10,356 nt of DNA, taken from positions 1-10,356 of the forward strand of contig CAZQJX010000091.1 of NCBI GenBank assembly GCA_964592965.1, read 5' to 3'. Below are positions 1 through 6,584 of the stretch, in pieces. This stretch comes from CAZKMM01 sp964592965 (lineage in GTDB: Bacteria > RBG-13-61-14 > DRUE01). Each line of letters opens with the position of its first letter. The stretch's first letter is position 1. A model generated the notes under the pieces. It worked only from the letters and a program-made list of their open reading frames with translations, was not told the origin of the DNA and searched no databases. The position numbers were made by a program, and so were the translations under genes.

Positions 1-2
1 TT

Positions 3-71
3 ACATTATGGAATACCATTAAAGTAGGTGCTTGGATTCTTCAGGCATATCGGGTTTTAAACGGGAACTAA
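3..71 (+). CDS. Possible C-terminal end of an upstream gene (partial, unidentified)
   Basis: One forward frame is open from the left edge to a TAA at 69-71. It reads as 22 residues that include WNTIKVGAWILQAYRVLNGN. The other two forward frames stop within about 30 bases. The composition is plausible for the end of a protein, but the stretch is too short to assign to a family. It would lie 63 bp upstream of ndk on the same strand. The reverse strand is also partly open here, so this call rests only on frame openness and orientation. Confidence 0.35.
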   Translation, partial: TLWNTIKVGAWILQAYRVLNGN

Positions 72-91
72 TTCCAAAAGCAGAAAAAATT

Positions 92-120
92 TTGGCAATT
101 AAAAGGTAGTAGTTTAAGCT
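92..120 (+). promoter_or_regulatory. Weak candidate promoter upstream of ndk
   Basis: TTGGCA at 92-97 is followed after 17 bp by TAAGCT at 115-120. The -35 matches 5 of 6 consensus bases, but the -10 matches only 3 of 6. The position just upstream of the ndk ribosome-binding site is suitable. If transcription started here, the leader would be very short and the Shine-Dalgarno would barely fit, so transcription may instead enter from upstream. Low confidence. Confidence 0.2.
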
Positions 121-121
121 C

Positions 122-129
122 AAGGAGGT
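122..129 (+). promoter_or_regulatory. Strong ribosome-binding site for ndk
   Basis: AAGGAGGT is a full-length match to the anti-Shine-Dalgarno sequence and lies 5 nt before the ATG at 135. It fixes the ndk start and suggests efficient translation of the first gene of the operon. The next two genes overlap their predecessors and have no comparable site. Confidence 0.8.
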
Positions 130-134
130 CAAAA

Positions 135-566
135 ATGGAAAGAACTCTTGCCATTATCAAGCCTGATGCAGTAGCCAAAGGGTTAATTGGAAAAATAATT
201 GCTGAATGGGAAAAGGCAGGGTTTAAGATTATTGCTTTAAAAATGGTTCATCTCACAAAGAAGCAGGCGAAAAAATTTTATTGGGTGCACAGGAAAAAGG
301 ATTTTTATGAATCCCTTACTAACTTTATGTCCAGCGGACCCTGTGTGGCACTGATTCTTGAAGGAGAAAATGTTATTCAGAAAAATCGGGATTTGATGGG
401 CGCAACCAATCCTGCTGATGCTGAGCCAGACACTATCCGGGCAAAATATGGAACCAATGTTGAGAGAAACGCTGTTCACGGCTCTGATAGTCCCAGCACA
501 GCAGAAAAAGAAATCAAGTTCTTTTTTAATGCCTTAGAAATTTTCAGCAATGAACAAGAAAAATGA
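135..566 (+). CDS. ndk: Nucleoside diphosphate kinase
   Basis: Transfers the gamma-phosphate from ATP to NDPs through a phosphohistidine intermediate, balancing cytosolic NTP and dNTP pools. The 143-residue length is normal for a bacterial NDK. It opens with the family N-terminus ERTLAIIKPDAV, with Lys9 in the usual ATP-contacting position. It carries the FMSSGP segment at 64-69, the LMGATNP loop at 87-93 and the active-site stretch RNAVHGSDS, in which His115 is the predicted phosphorylated residue. Arg85, Thr91, Arg102 and Asn112 occupy the expected nucleotide-binding positions. The start is set by a full Shine-Dalgarno. Its stop overlaps the next gene's ATG by 4 bp, so ndk probably leads an operon with the exported protein and rlmN. 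No key residue is missing. Confidence 0.97.
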   Translation: MERTLAIIKPDAVAKGLIGKIIAEWEKAGFKIIALKMVHLTKKQAKKFYWVHRKKDFYESLTNFMSSGPCVALILEGENVIQKNRDLMGATNPADAEPDTIRAKYGTNVERNAVHGSDSPSTAEKEIKFFFNALEIFSNEQEK

Positions 567-1387
567 AACATTTTAAAAATCTTCTTTTGTGCCTTATCCT
601 TTTAGTTTGTTTTAAAACTGCACCTGCTGATTCTCCCTATATAAAGAAAATCTTTCTTCTGCAAAAACCAAAATCCAAGCAAAAAATTTTAATTTCTCAC
701 TCCTGCCACACGCAGGGTATTGCCCTGTTTAAAAATTATCTTTTTTTAAGCTGTGTGGATAAAAAAGAGAAAAAAGCATACCTTTACAGGCTTAAACAGA
801 ATTCTCAAAAAAACTTTGTTTTAGACAAAAAAATTGACCTGACCATTTATGACCAATACCATCCATCAGGTATTGATATTGATAATTCCTGCCTCTGGAT
901 AGCTGTTGCACAGTATCATCCTGCTCCTGCTCGTTCAACGGTTTTGTGTCTAGACCCAGAGCTTGCCTCACCGGAGCCGAAGTTTTCTTTTAACATCTCT
1001 GACCATATCGGCGCTATCTGCCTAATTGATAATCTCCTTGTTGCTCTTAATTGGGATTCAAAAGATTTTTATATCATCAGCACATCTGGCAGGGTTATAA
1101 AACGGCTTAAAAATACTTCTGCTGTTGCCTATCAAGATTGTAAGCATTTTTCTTCAAATGTTATTATTTGTGGTGGAAAAGCTAGAAGCAGAGGATATAT
1201 AGATTTTTTATCATTAAATGGTGGATTAAAACTTATCAGGAGAATAGAAGTCAAAAAAAGAAGTGCAAAAGGACATATTCTCACACGAGAGGGGCTTTGC
1301 TTTAAAGATGAAATGCTCTATCTTCTTCCTGATGACCTTCCCTACCCTACTCTTTATTCATTTACCTTTAAGGGTATAGTGAAATGA
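563..1387 (+). CDS. Exported protein of unknown function, possible beta-propeller
   Basis: 274 residues. The N-terminus is a classic Sec signal peptide: Lys2 and Lys5, a hydrophobic core at about 7-16, and an A-x-A at 20-22 suggesting cleavage before Asp23. The -1 residue before Cys16 is Val, which argues against a lipobox. The mature part alternates short beta-like segments with turns. The motifs HPSGIDID (100-107), LWIAVAQYHP (111-120) and SDHIGAICLIDN (146-157) recall, from memory, a family of secreted or periplasmic propeller-like proteins annotated as DUF6454. That link is inference. No catalytic motif is evident. It starts inside the ndk stop (ATGA overlap) with only a weak Shine-Dalgarno, and overlaps rlmN by 4 bp, so translation is probably coupled. 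An exported protein between two cytosolic housekeeping enzymes probably reflects shared transcription rather than shared function. Confidence 0.75.
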   Translation: MKHFKNLLLCLILLVCFKTAPADSPYIKKIFLLQKPKSKQKILISHSCHTQGIALFKNYLFLSCVDKKEKKAYLYRLKQNSQKNFVLDKKIDLTIYDQYHPSGIDIDNSCLWIAVAQYHPAPARSTVLCLDPELASPEPKFSFNISDHIGAICLIDNLLVALNWDSKDFYIISTSGRVIKRLKNTSAVAYQDCKHFSSNVIICGGKARSRGYIDFLSLNGGLKLIRRIEVKKRSAKGHILTREGLCFKDEMLYLLPDDLPYPTLYSFTFKGIVK

Positions 1388-2415
1388 GCGGGGCAAAAAT
1401 AAATCTTTTAAACCTCTCTCAGGCTGAGCTTGAAAAGTGGATGCTTGAGAGTGGCTGGGAAAGGTATCGCGCCCGACAAATTCTTCACTGGCTTTACAAA
1501 AAGCAAATCACCAGCTTTGAGGAAATGACTGACTTGCCTAAATCTTTACGAGTAGAGCTGAACAAAGAATTTTACTTTTTCATTCCCAAAATCATTGAAC
1601 AAAAAAAAGCAAAAGATGGAACCTGTAAATTTTTACTTGAGCTGGAAGATAAAAAGCTAATAGAAACAGTTTTAATTCCAGACCCAAACCAGTTGGAAAA
1701 TACCCTTTGCTTATCTGTTCAGGTTGGCTGTAAATTTGGCTGTAGATTTTGCTTTACTGCCCGCCGAGGTTTTGAGCGCAATCTTACCAGCGGAGAGATT
1801 CTCGGGCAGTATTTTGCAGTAAGGAGCCAATTTCCCAAAAAGTTCCGCATTCATCGCTTGGTGATGATGGGAATGGGCGAGCCTTTGGATAATTTTGAAG
1901 AGGTGAAAAAGGCGATAAGCGTTTTTACCTCTCGTCAGGGGCTGGATTATTCTCCACGAAGAATCACAGTTTCTACTGTGGGAATATGCGATTTAATCCC
2001 GCAGGTATGGGAGCTGGGAGTTAATCTTGCGGTGAGCATAAATGCTCCAGATGATGAGCGCAGAGAAAAGATAATGCCCATAAACCGCAAATACCCGCTT
2101 TCAGAGCTTATCGCCACCCTTAAAAAACTTGATACCTCAACCAGACAAAAGCTCACCTGCGAGTATGTGCTTTTAAAGGACTTTAATGATAGTATCAAAG
2201 ATGCTGAAAAACTGGCAGAGCTGGTTGAGGGATTAAAAGTTCGCATAAATCTTATTCGTTTTAATCCTTTTCCAGAGGCGGAATTTGAAGAGCCTGATGA
2301 AAAGCGGGTTTTAGAATTCCAGCAAAAGCTCCGTCAAAAGGGATTTATGGTCTTTATTAGGAAAAGCAAGGGCAGAGAAATTCTTGCAGGTTGTGGACAG
2401 TTGGCAGGAAGGTAA
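1384..2415 (+). CDS. rlmN: Dual-specificity 23S rRNA (A2503)/tRNA (A37) C2-methyltransferase RlmN
   Basis: Radical-SAM enzyme that methylates C2 of A2503 in 23S rRNA and, in studied bacteria, A37 of some tRNAs, affecting translational fidelity. 343 residues, normal length. An N-terminal helical RNA-binding region (about 9-70) precedes the radical-SAM core, whose cluster motif is Cys116-x3-Cys120-x2-Cys123. GMGEP at 163-167 is the SAM-binding motif. Cys109 (in LCLSVQVGC) and Cys337 (in LAGCGQL) match the mechanistic pair Cys118 and Cys355 of E. coli RlmN. The retained Cys109 and NRNL-like sequence after the cluster favour RlmN. The segment SINAPDDERREKIMPIN (218-234) has Asn where the family usually has His (SLHAP). 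The gene overlaps its upstream neighbour by 4 bp and is followed 2 bp later by the membrane protein gene. Confidence 0.96.
   Translation: MSGAKINLLNLSQAELEKWMLESGWERYRARQILHWLYKKQITSFEEMTDLPKSLRVELNKEFYFFIPKIIEQKKAKDGTCKFLLELEDKKLIETVLIPDPNQLENTLCLSVQVGCKFGCRFCFTARRGFERNLTSGEILGQYFAVRSQFPKKFRIHRLVMMGMGEPLDNFEEVKKAISVFTSRQGLDYSPRRITVSTVGICDLIPQVWELGVNLAVSINAPDDERREKIMPINRKYPLSELIATLKKLDTSTRQKLTCEYVLLKDFNDSIKDAEKLAELVEGLKVRINLIRFNPFPEAEFEEPDEKRVLEFQQKLRQKGFMVFIRKSKGREILAGCGQLAGR
2406..2412 (+). promoter_or_regulatory. Ribosome-binding site that fixes the start of the membrane protein gene
   Basis: AGGAAGG lies 5 nt before the ATG at 2418 and overlaps the last codons of rlmN. The in-frame TTG at 2391 has no comparable site and would add nine residues (MWTVGRKVK) ahead of a clean hydrophobic N-terminus. 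The ATG is therefore the preferred start. Confidence 0.8.
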
Positions 2416-2417
2416 AA

Positions 2418-3518
2418 ATGGTAGGAATCTGGGTAGTAATAGCGGTTTTAGCCACTGCTGGCATAATTTTAATTGTCAGCGCTTGGCTGGTCAAAGCAAA
2501 GGTCAGACTGCCAGCAGTCCTAAAAATAGAACCTATTAAAGAGATGGAAGATGAAAAAACCGCCCTTGCCCTGTCCGAATATGAGCAGGAATTAAACCAG
2601 CTGGGATTTAAATATGTTGGAGATTTTGAAATTTTGGGCGCTTCTGGAGAAAACATTCATCGGGTATATCTGCACAGCAGTGAAGAATCTCTTGCATTGG
2701 TTAGCCTATTCAGCGGTGGGATTAGGAAAAAGGCGCATTTGCATTTTTACTCTTGCTTTCAAGACCAAAGCTCACTAAGTACCGACCAAGCAACTGTTCC
2801 CAATTTTCTTGATGTGCCAAGAGAGCAGCTCATTCAACGCTTTCCCGGAATGAACGATGTTTCTAGGCTGTGGAATCTCCATCTTAAAAAGATTGAAGAA
2901 CTGAAATCTAAGGGTAAATTCCCCATTAAAATAAAAGAACAGGAAGTTTTTGAGCGCTTGGAGCAAGACCAGCAAAAACTTCTTGACCATCAGGTAAAAA
3001 GCGGTCTTTTTAAAAAAGATGAGGCGAGCGACGAGCTTGTTCCCAGCTGGAAATTTGCATTTAATTTTCTACTTAAAGTTCTTGACCCAATTCCTTTTGG
3101 AGTCAGCTTAAAAAAATTCTTTCTCGCACTCTGCATAAGTGCCATATTAATGGCAGGATTTTGTTTTTTAGCAAAGTATATAAAGGTTGATGAGCTCTCT
3201 TTTCAATTTAATATTGCTCCTGAAAAATTAAGGTTTTTAGTGGCTGGTCTGGGCAGTGCTATTGCTGGTATTCTTCTTGGATATCTTATTCAATATAGAG
3301 GGTTTCTCTGGGCAGGTGTGGTGGGATTTTTGGGTATGCTTGTTATTGACCGTGTATTTCCCAATAGCTGGATTCTTATTATTATCTCTGCGCAAGCAGG
3401 TCAGGTGGGAAACAGAATTTTTGAAGCACGAATAAGCAAAGTTCCTATAAGGCTGGCAGGACCTGTGCTTGTCTTAATTTTTCTATTTTTTATCGGCTGG
3501 ATGATGCTAACAAGATAA
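2418..3518 (+). CDS. Multi-span membrane protein of unknown function with a soluble domain
   Basis: 366 residues from the ATG at 2418. One hydrophobic span (about 3-23) is followed by a soluble region (about 30-215) and then four or five further spans (about 232-252, 271-291, 295-328 and 345-363). The soluble part starts with a Glu-rich helix and continues with ELNQLGFKYVGDFEILG (58-74), a likely beta-sheet section, and RFPGMNDVSRLWNLHLKKIE (141-160). Proteins with a similar LGF-x-GDF start and a later PG...LW-x-HL element recur in diverse bacteria without known function. That comparison is from memory. No catalytic residues can be recognised. The C-terminal segment with GLGSAIAGILLGYL and GVVGFLGMLVID is glycine-rich and looks like packed transmembrane helices. 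It ends the left operon and converges with the next gene, 26 bp away, with no visible terminator. Function not assigned. Confidence 0.85.
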   Translation: MVGIWVVIAVLATAGIILIVSAWLVKAKVRLPAVLKIEPIKEMEDEKTALALSEYEQELNQLGFKYVGDFEILGASGENIHRVYLHSSEESLALVSLFSGGIRKKAHLHFYSCFQDQSSLSTDQATVPNFLDVPREQLIQRFPGMNDVSRLWNLHLKKIEELKSKGKFPIKIKEQEVFERLEQDQQKLLDHQVKSGLFKKDEASDELVPSWKFAFNFLLKVLDPIPFGVSLKKFFLALCISAILMAGFCFLAKYIKVDELSFQFNIAPEKLRFLVAGLGSAIAGILLGYLIQYRGFLWAGVVGFLGMLVIDRVFPNSWILIIISAQAGQVGNRIFEARISKVPIRLAGPVLVLIFLFFIGWMMLTR

Positions 3519-3544
3519 AGTCTAAAACCAGCCTGAACCAAAAT

Positions 3545-5119
3545 TCATTGCTCTCCTAACAAAACCTGCAATCTCTTTTTCTGATGCTCAAGTTCTTTTT
3601 TATATTGCGGGCAGGCTCCTGCCTCCGCCAGTATCCTTTGGGCTTGCTTTAATTTCCCTTCACTAATTAAAAGATTGCTGTAATTAATGCGAGCAGAGCA
3701 GTTGCTTGGGTCTGATTGAATGGCTTTTTGAAAATACTTCTCACTTTCCTTTAACTCACCTTTAGAAAAAAGCAGGCGGGCATAGTTATTTAAAGAATGA
3801 GAATAATTTGGGTCAATAGTTATCGCCCATTTATATTCCCTTTCTGCCTGAAGACAATTTCCTTTTCTCTCCAGAAGAATTCCTAGATTATTATGCGCAC
3901 GAGGATGATTAGGGAAATTCTCTATTGTCTTTCTCCAGAGCTTTGTTGGTTGGTTCCAAGTTTTTGCCCACAAACCGCAGAGGGTTCCGAGCAAAAAGAA
4001 TAAAATTAGCGTGCAGGAAGTAGCTAAAATTTTAGCCTGACTTCTTTCCAAAAGCCAATCAATCCATCTTGCAAAAAGAACAAATATGCCAAGCCCTGCA
4101 AGATAGCACCTTCTTATTGCTCCCTCAACAACCAAAGGAACAAAAGATGAGCTGGGAGAAAGAACAATAAAGAAGAACAAAATAAAAAACCCTTCCAGCC
4201 AAAACCTTGATTTAATCAAATAAACCGCCAGCACCAAAACTCCAACTAGAAAAAGCACTGATAAAATAGCTTCCAGACTCCCTACAGGTGAAAACTTTAC
4301 TTCAACTGCAAAATGTGCAGGAAACAAAAGCCAGCGAAGGTAATAAACCACTACCCTGCTTTGAAGAATGAGATTCTCCCAAACACCTCTTGGTCGGGCA
4401 GGCGGAAAAAATGTATAAAGATGATAAAGCCATCGTAAAAGAAAATACCCTGCAAACACCACCCAAAATGCTACCAGCCAGATAAAATCCCTTTTCTTTA
4501 ACCTGCGAAAAATAATTCTTTCCAAAGTGAGAATTAAAGGAAGCGTTATTACGATGGATTTACAAGCAAGCCCAAGGCAAAATAAAATCAGGCTGAAAAA
4601 ACCCAAAAGAAAATTCCTCTTTTTCCCTTCTTTTCTTAAAAGAAAAAGCCAAAAACTAAAAAGATAGAAAAGGCTGGCAAAAAGCTCACTCCTTGCACTT
4701 ATATAAGCAACAGCACCCACTCTGCTCGGATGAATACCAAAAAATAATCCTGCTAAAAATCCAACCCAGAGCGAGCCAGAAAGCTCAACCAGAATCAAAT
4801 AAACCAAAACAACACAAAACAGGTGGAAAATTAAATCCACAATATGCCAGCCAAATGGATTTTGCCCGCACCAGCGCCAATTAAGCCAATAGCTTATTAC
4901 CACCAGCGGACGGAACATAGGTATGCGCTGGGCAGAAAAACTTTCAAGCTCAGAAAAGAACTTTAAAGGACTACACGCACTTTTAATAGCATCATTTAAA
5001 AGAATGACATTGTAATCATCATAAAAAAAAGGAGCTCGCAAAGAGCCTAAAAACGGTAAGGTGCTAAAAAAAATCAAAATCAAAGCCGAAGAGCATTTTT
5101 GCTTTAAGGTGTTTTTCAT
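3545..5119 (-). CDS. Polytopic GT-C/TMTC-like membrane protein with C-terminal TPR repeats
   Basis: 524 residues. Roughly residues 1-385 are a chain of about ten or eleven hydrophobic spans. Residues 400-500 are soluble and contain about three TPR units (PRAHNNLGILLERKGNCLQA, a repeat from about 439, and another from about 473), each with the usual alternating small and aromatic positions. An acidic pair, Asp34-Asp35 in FFYDDYNVI, sits in the first external loop, the place where GT-C glycosyltransferases and TMTC-type O-mannosyltransferases keep a catalytic or metal-binding acidic motif. HPSRVGAVAYISARSE (130-145) and SPSSSFVPL...RRCYLAGLG (321-344) also match conserved loops of this superfamily. 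The predicted role is transfer of a lipid-linked sugar to protein or glycan outside the membrane. Donor and acceptor are unknown. It is the only minus-strand gene here. The start is the ATG at 5119-5117. Nearby upstream ATGs are out of frame. Confidence 0.85.
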   Translation of the reverse strand: MKNTLKQKCSSALILIFFSTLPFLGSLRAPFFYDDYNVILLNDAIKSACSPLKFFSELESFSAQRIPMFRPLVVISYWLNWRWCGQNPFGWHIVDLIFHLFCVVLVYLILVELSGSLWVGFLAGLFFGIHPSRVGAVAYISARSELFASLFYLFSFWLFLLRKEGKKRNFLLGFFSLILFCLGLACKSIVITLPLILTLERIIFRRLKKRDFIWLVAFWVVFAGYFLLRWLYHLYTFFPPARPRGVWENLILQSRVVVYYLRWLLFPAHFAVEVKFSPVGSLEAILSVLFLVGVLVLAVYLIKSRFWLEGFFILFFFIVLSPSSSFVPLVVEGAIRRCYLAGLGIFVLFARWIDWLLERSQAKILATSCTLILFFLLGTLCGLWAKTWNQPTKLWRKTIENFPNHPRAHNNLGILLERKGNCLQAEREYKWAITIDPNYSHSLNNYARLLFSKGELKESEKYFQKAIQSDPSNCSARINYSNLLISEGKLKQAQRILAEAGACPQYKKELEHQKKRLQVLLGEQ

Positions 5120-5133
5120 TTTTTCATCATTAA

Positions 5134-5139
5134 ATAATA
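5134..5139 (-). promoter_or_regulatory. Possible -10 element for the TPR membrane protein gene
   Basis: Read on the minus strand this is TATTAT, 5 of 6 matches to the -10 consensus, about 15 bp before the start codon at 5119. No good -35 is seen at 16-18 bp spacing. The surrounding sequence is A+T-rich, so a chance match is possible. Confidence 0.3.
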
Positions 5140-5165
5140 AATCTCAGCCAGAGGCAAACTTTTTT

Positions 5166-5190
5166 GGGGCTTTTGAAATTTGACAGCCCC
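5166..5190 (+). promoter_or_regulatory. Inverted repeat overlapping the pncB -35 element (candidate operator)
   Basis: GGGGCT at 5166-5171 and AGCCCC at 5185-5190 are perfect reverse complements with a 13-nt spacer. The right arm touches the last base of the -35 hexamer. The repeat lies upstream of both predicted transcription starts in this divergent region, so it would act as DNA rather than as an RNA hairpin. A dimeric repressor is an obvious candidate, and the Nudix protein encoded next to pncB could be that regulator. That link is inference. Confidence 0.4.
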
Positions 5191-5208
5191 GCCTCAAGGC
5201 AATAAAAT
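5180..5208 (+). promoter_or_regulatory. Strong sigma-70-type promoter for pncB
   Basis: TTGACA (5180-5185) is a perfect -35 hexamer. It is followed after exactly 17 bp by TAAAAT (5203-5208), 5 of 6 matches to the -10 consensus. This is the clearest promoter in the window. Transcription would start at about 5214-5216, only 4-6 nt before the pncB ATG at 5220. That leaves no room for a Shine-Dalgarno and suggests a leaderless or nearly leaderless message. Confidence 0.7.
5191..5200 (+). promoter_or_regulatory. Short palindrome in the pncB promoter spacer
   Basis: GCCTCAAGGC is a 4+4 bp inverted repeat with a 2-base centre, lying wholly between the -35 and -10 hexamers. A protein bound here would block RNA polymerase, so it could be an operator half or core. 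Palindromes this short occur by chance, and only its position makes it notable. Confidence 0.25.
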
Positions 5209-5219
5209 CTTTGCTCAAG

Positions 5220-6584
5220 ATGGGTTTATTGGATATAAAAAATCGTGCTTTAATTACAGACCTATACCAGCTTACAATGATTGCCAGTTATTTTATGCAT
5301 AATCATAATCCAATAGCTACTTTTGAAATGTTTATTCGTCATCTTCCAGAAAATCGTGGCTATTTGATTTTTGCTGGTCTTGAGCAGGCGCTTGACTATT
5401 TAGAAAATCTTAAATTCCTTCCCGAAGAAATTGATTATCTTCGCTCCCTTTCTGCCTTCAAGCATATACCCCGAGAATTTTTTGACTACTTGGCAGAATT
5501 TAAGTTTGAAGGAGATGTCTGGGCGCTTGAAGAAGGTGAGGTATTCTTTGCAGAAGAGCCTATCCTTCAGGTGCGGGCGCCTTTAATTCAGGCACAGCTG
5601 GTAGAAACTTATCTTTTAACCATAATCAATTTCCAAACCCTTATTGCCAGCAAAGCACGACGAGTTGTTGACTCTGCTCAGGGAAGACAGGTAGTAGATT
5701 TTGGCACCAGAAGAGCTCATGGACCAGAAGCGAGTATACTTGCTGCCCGTGCCAGCTTTATCGGTGGATGTATAGGTACAAGCAATGTTTATTGTGCATA
5801 CAAACTTGGCATTCCGGCAGTGGGCACTATGGCTCATTCTTATGTTATGTCCTTTCCTGATGAGCTTACTGCTTTTAAAAAATTCCAGTCCAGCTTTCCA
5901 GAAACTACTGTGCTTTTAATTGATACCTATGATACTGTTCGCTGCGCCCATCTTGTTGCAGAGATGAAGGAAAAAATCGCCGGGGTTCGGCTTGATTCTG
6001 GCGACCTTCTTCAGCTTTCCAAAACTGTAAGAAAAATTCTTGACCAAGCAGGCAAAAAATCTGTGCGGATTTTGGCAAGTGGAGATTTAAATGAATACAT
6101 CATTGATGAGCTTGTCCGCAAGAACGCTCCTATTGATGCTTTTGGCGTGGGAACCGAAATGGTCACCAGCAAAGATGCACCAGCTCTCGGTGGTATCTAC
6201 AAATTGGTAGAAATAGAAACAGAAAAAGGAGTTAAATATACCCTCAAGCTAAGCAGTAAAAAAGCTACCTATCCTGCAAGAAAGCAAATCTGGAGAAAAA
6301 CAGATGAAAATGGTAAATACTATGAAGATGTTATAGCCACGCATTGGGAGAAGCTGGAAGGAAAGCATCTTCTTAAAAAAGTGATGGAAAAAGGCAGAAG
6401 GCTGAAAAAGCCTGTGCCTGTTCAAGAAATTCAAAAAAAGGCGCAAAAAGAACTGGATAAATTCCCAGAGAGAATCCGGCGCCTGCTCAGACCTGGAAAA
6501 TATCCAGTGAAATACTCAGCACAGCTTCGCAAACTTCGCCAAAAAATTATCAGAGAGATTCGCCGTGAGCAAGGACTACTCTAA
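5220..6584 (+). CDS. pncB: Nicotinate phosphoribosyltransferase
   Basis: Joins nicotinate and PRPP, coupled to ATP hydrolysis, to give nicotinate mononucleotide, the entry step of the Preiss-Handler NAD salvage pathway (cytosolic). 454 residues from the ATG at 5220. The N-terminus ALITDLYQLTM (10-20) is the family hallmark. DFGTRRAHG (160-168) is the signature loop. GTMAHS (202-207) carries His206, the likely autophosphorylated residue. RLDSGDL (257-263), ASGDLNE (286-292) and GVGTEMVTSKDAPALGG (309-325) form the phosphoribosyl/barrel motifs. Length and C-terminal extension are normal. An in-frame TTG at 5211 would add three residues but lies upstream of the predicted transcription start, so the ATG is preferred. 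No ribosome-binding site is evident. The gene overlaps the Nudix gene by 20 bp, so the two are co-transcribed. Confidence 0.95.
   Translation: MGLLDIKNRALITDLYQLTMIASYFMHNHNPIATFEMFIRHLPENRGYLIFAGLEQALDYLENLKFLPEEIDYLRSLSAFKHIPREFFDYLAEFKFEGDVWALEEGEVFFAEEPILQVRAPLIQAQLVETYLLTIINFQTLIASKARRVVDSAQGRQVVDFGTRRAHGPEASILAARASFIGGCIGTSNVYCAYKLGIPAVGTMAHSYVMSFPDELTAFKKFQSSFPETTVLLIDTYDTVRCAHLVAEMKEKIAGVRLDSGDLLQLSKTVRKILDQAGKKSVRILASGDLNEYIIDELVRKNAPIDAFGVGTEMVTSKDAPALGGIYKLVEIETEKGVKYTLKLSSKKATYPARKQIWRKTDENGKYYEDVIATHWEKLEGKHLLKKVMEKGRRLKKPVPVQEIQKKAQKELDKFPERIRRLLRPGKYPVKYSAQLRKLRQKIIREIRREQGLL

Noticed and set aside
20..120. Minus-strand open stretch left of ndk read as a possible gene end
   Set aside because: It runs open only because of local composition and continues antisense into ndk. 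No family resemblance was seen, and the forward-frame fragment is the simpler reading.
2391..2417. TTG start for the membrane protein, giving nine extra residues and a 25-bp overlap with rlmN
   Set aside because: The ATG at 2418 has a good ribosome-binding site at the right spacing and yields a clean hydrophobic N-terminus.
3495..3533. Inverted repeat GGCTGG...CCAGCC between the convergent genes, considered as a terminator
   Set aside because: The loop is 27 nt, the stem is only 6 bp, and no T-tract follows on either strand. It also starts within the end of the membrane protein gene.
5211..5219. TTG start for pncB giving three extra residues
   Set aside because: It lies at or upstream of the transcription start predicted from the strong promoter and has no ribosome-binding site.
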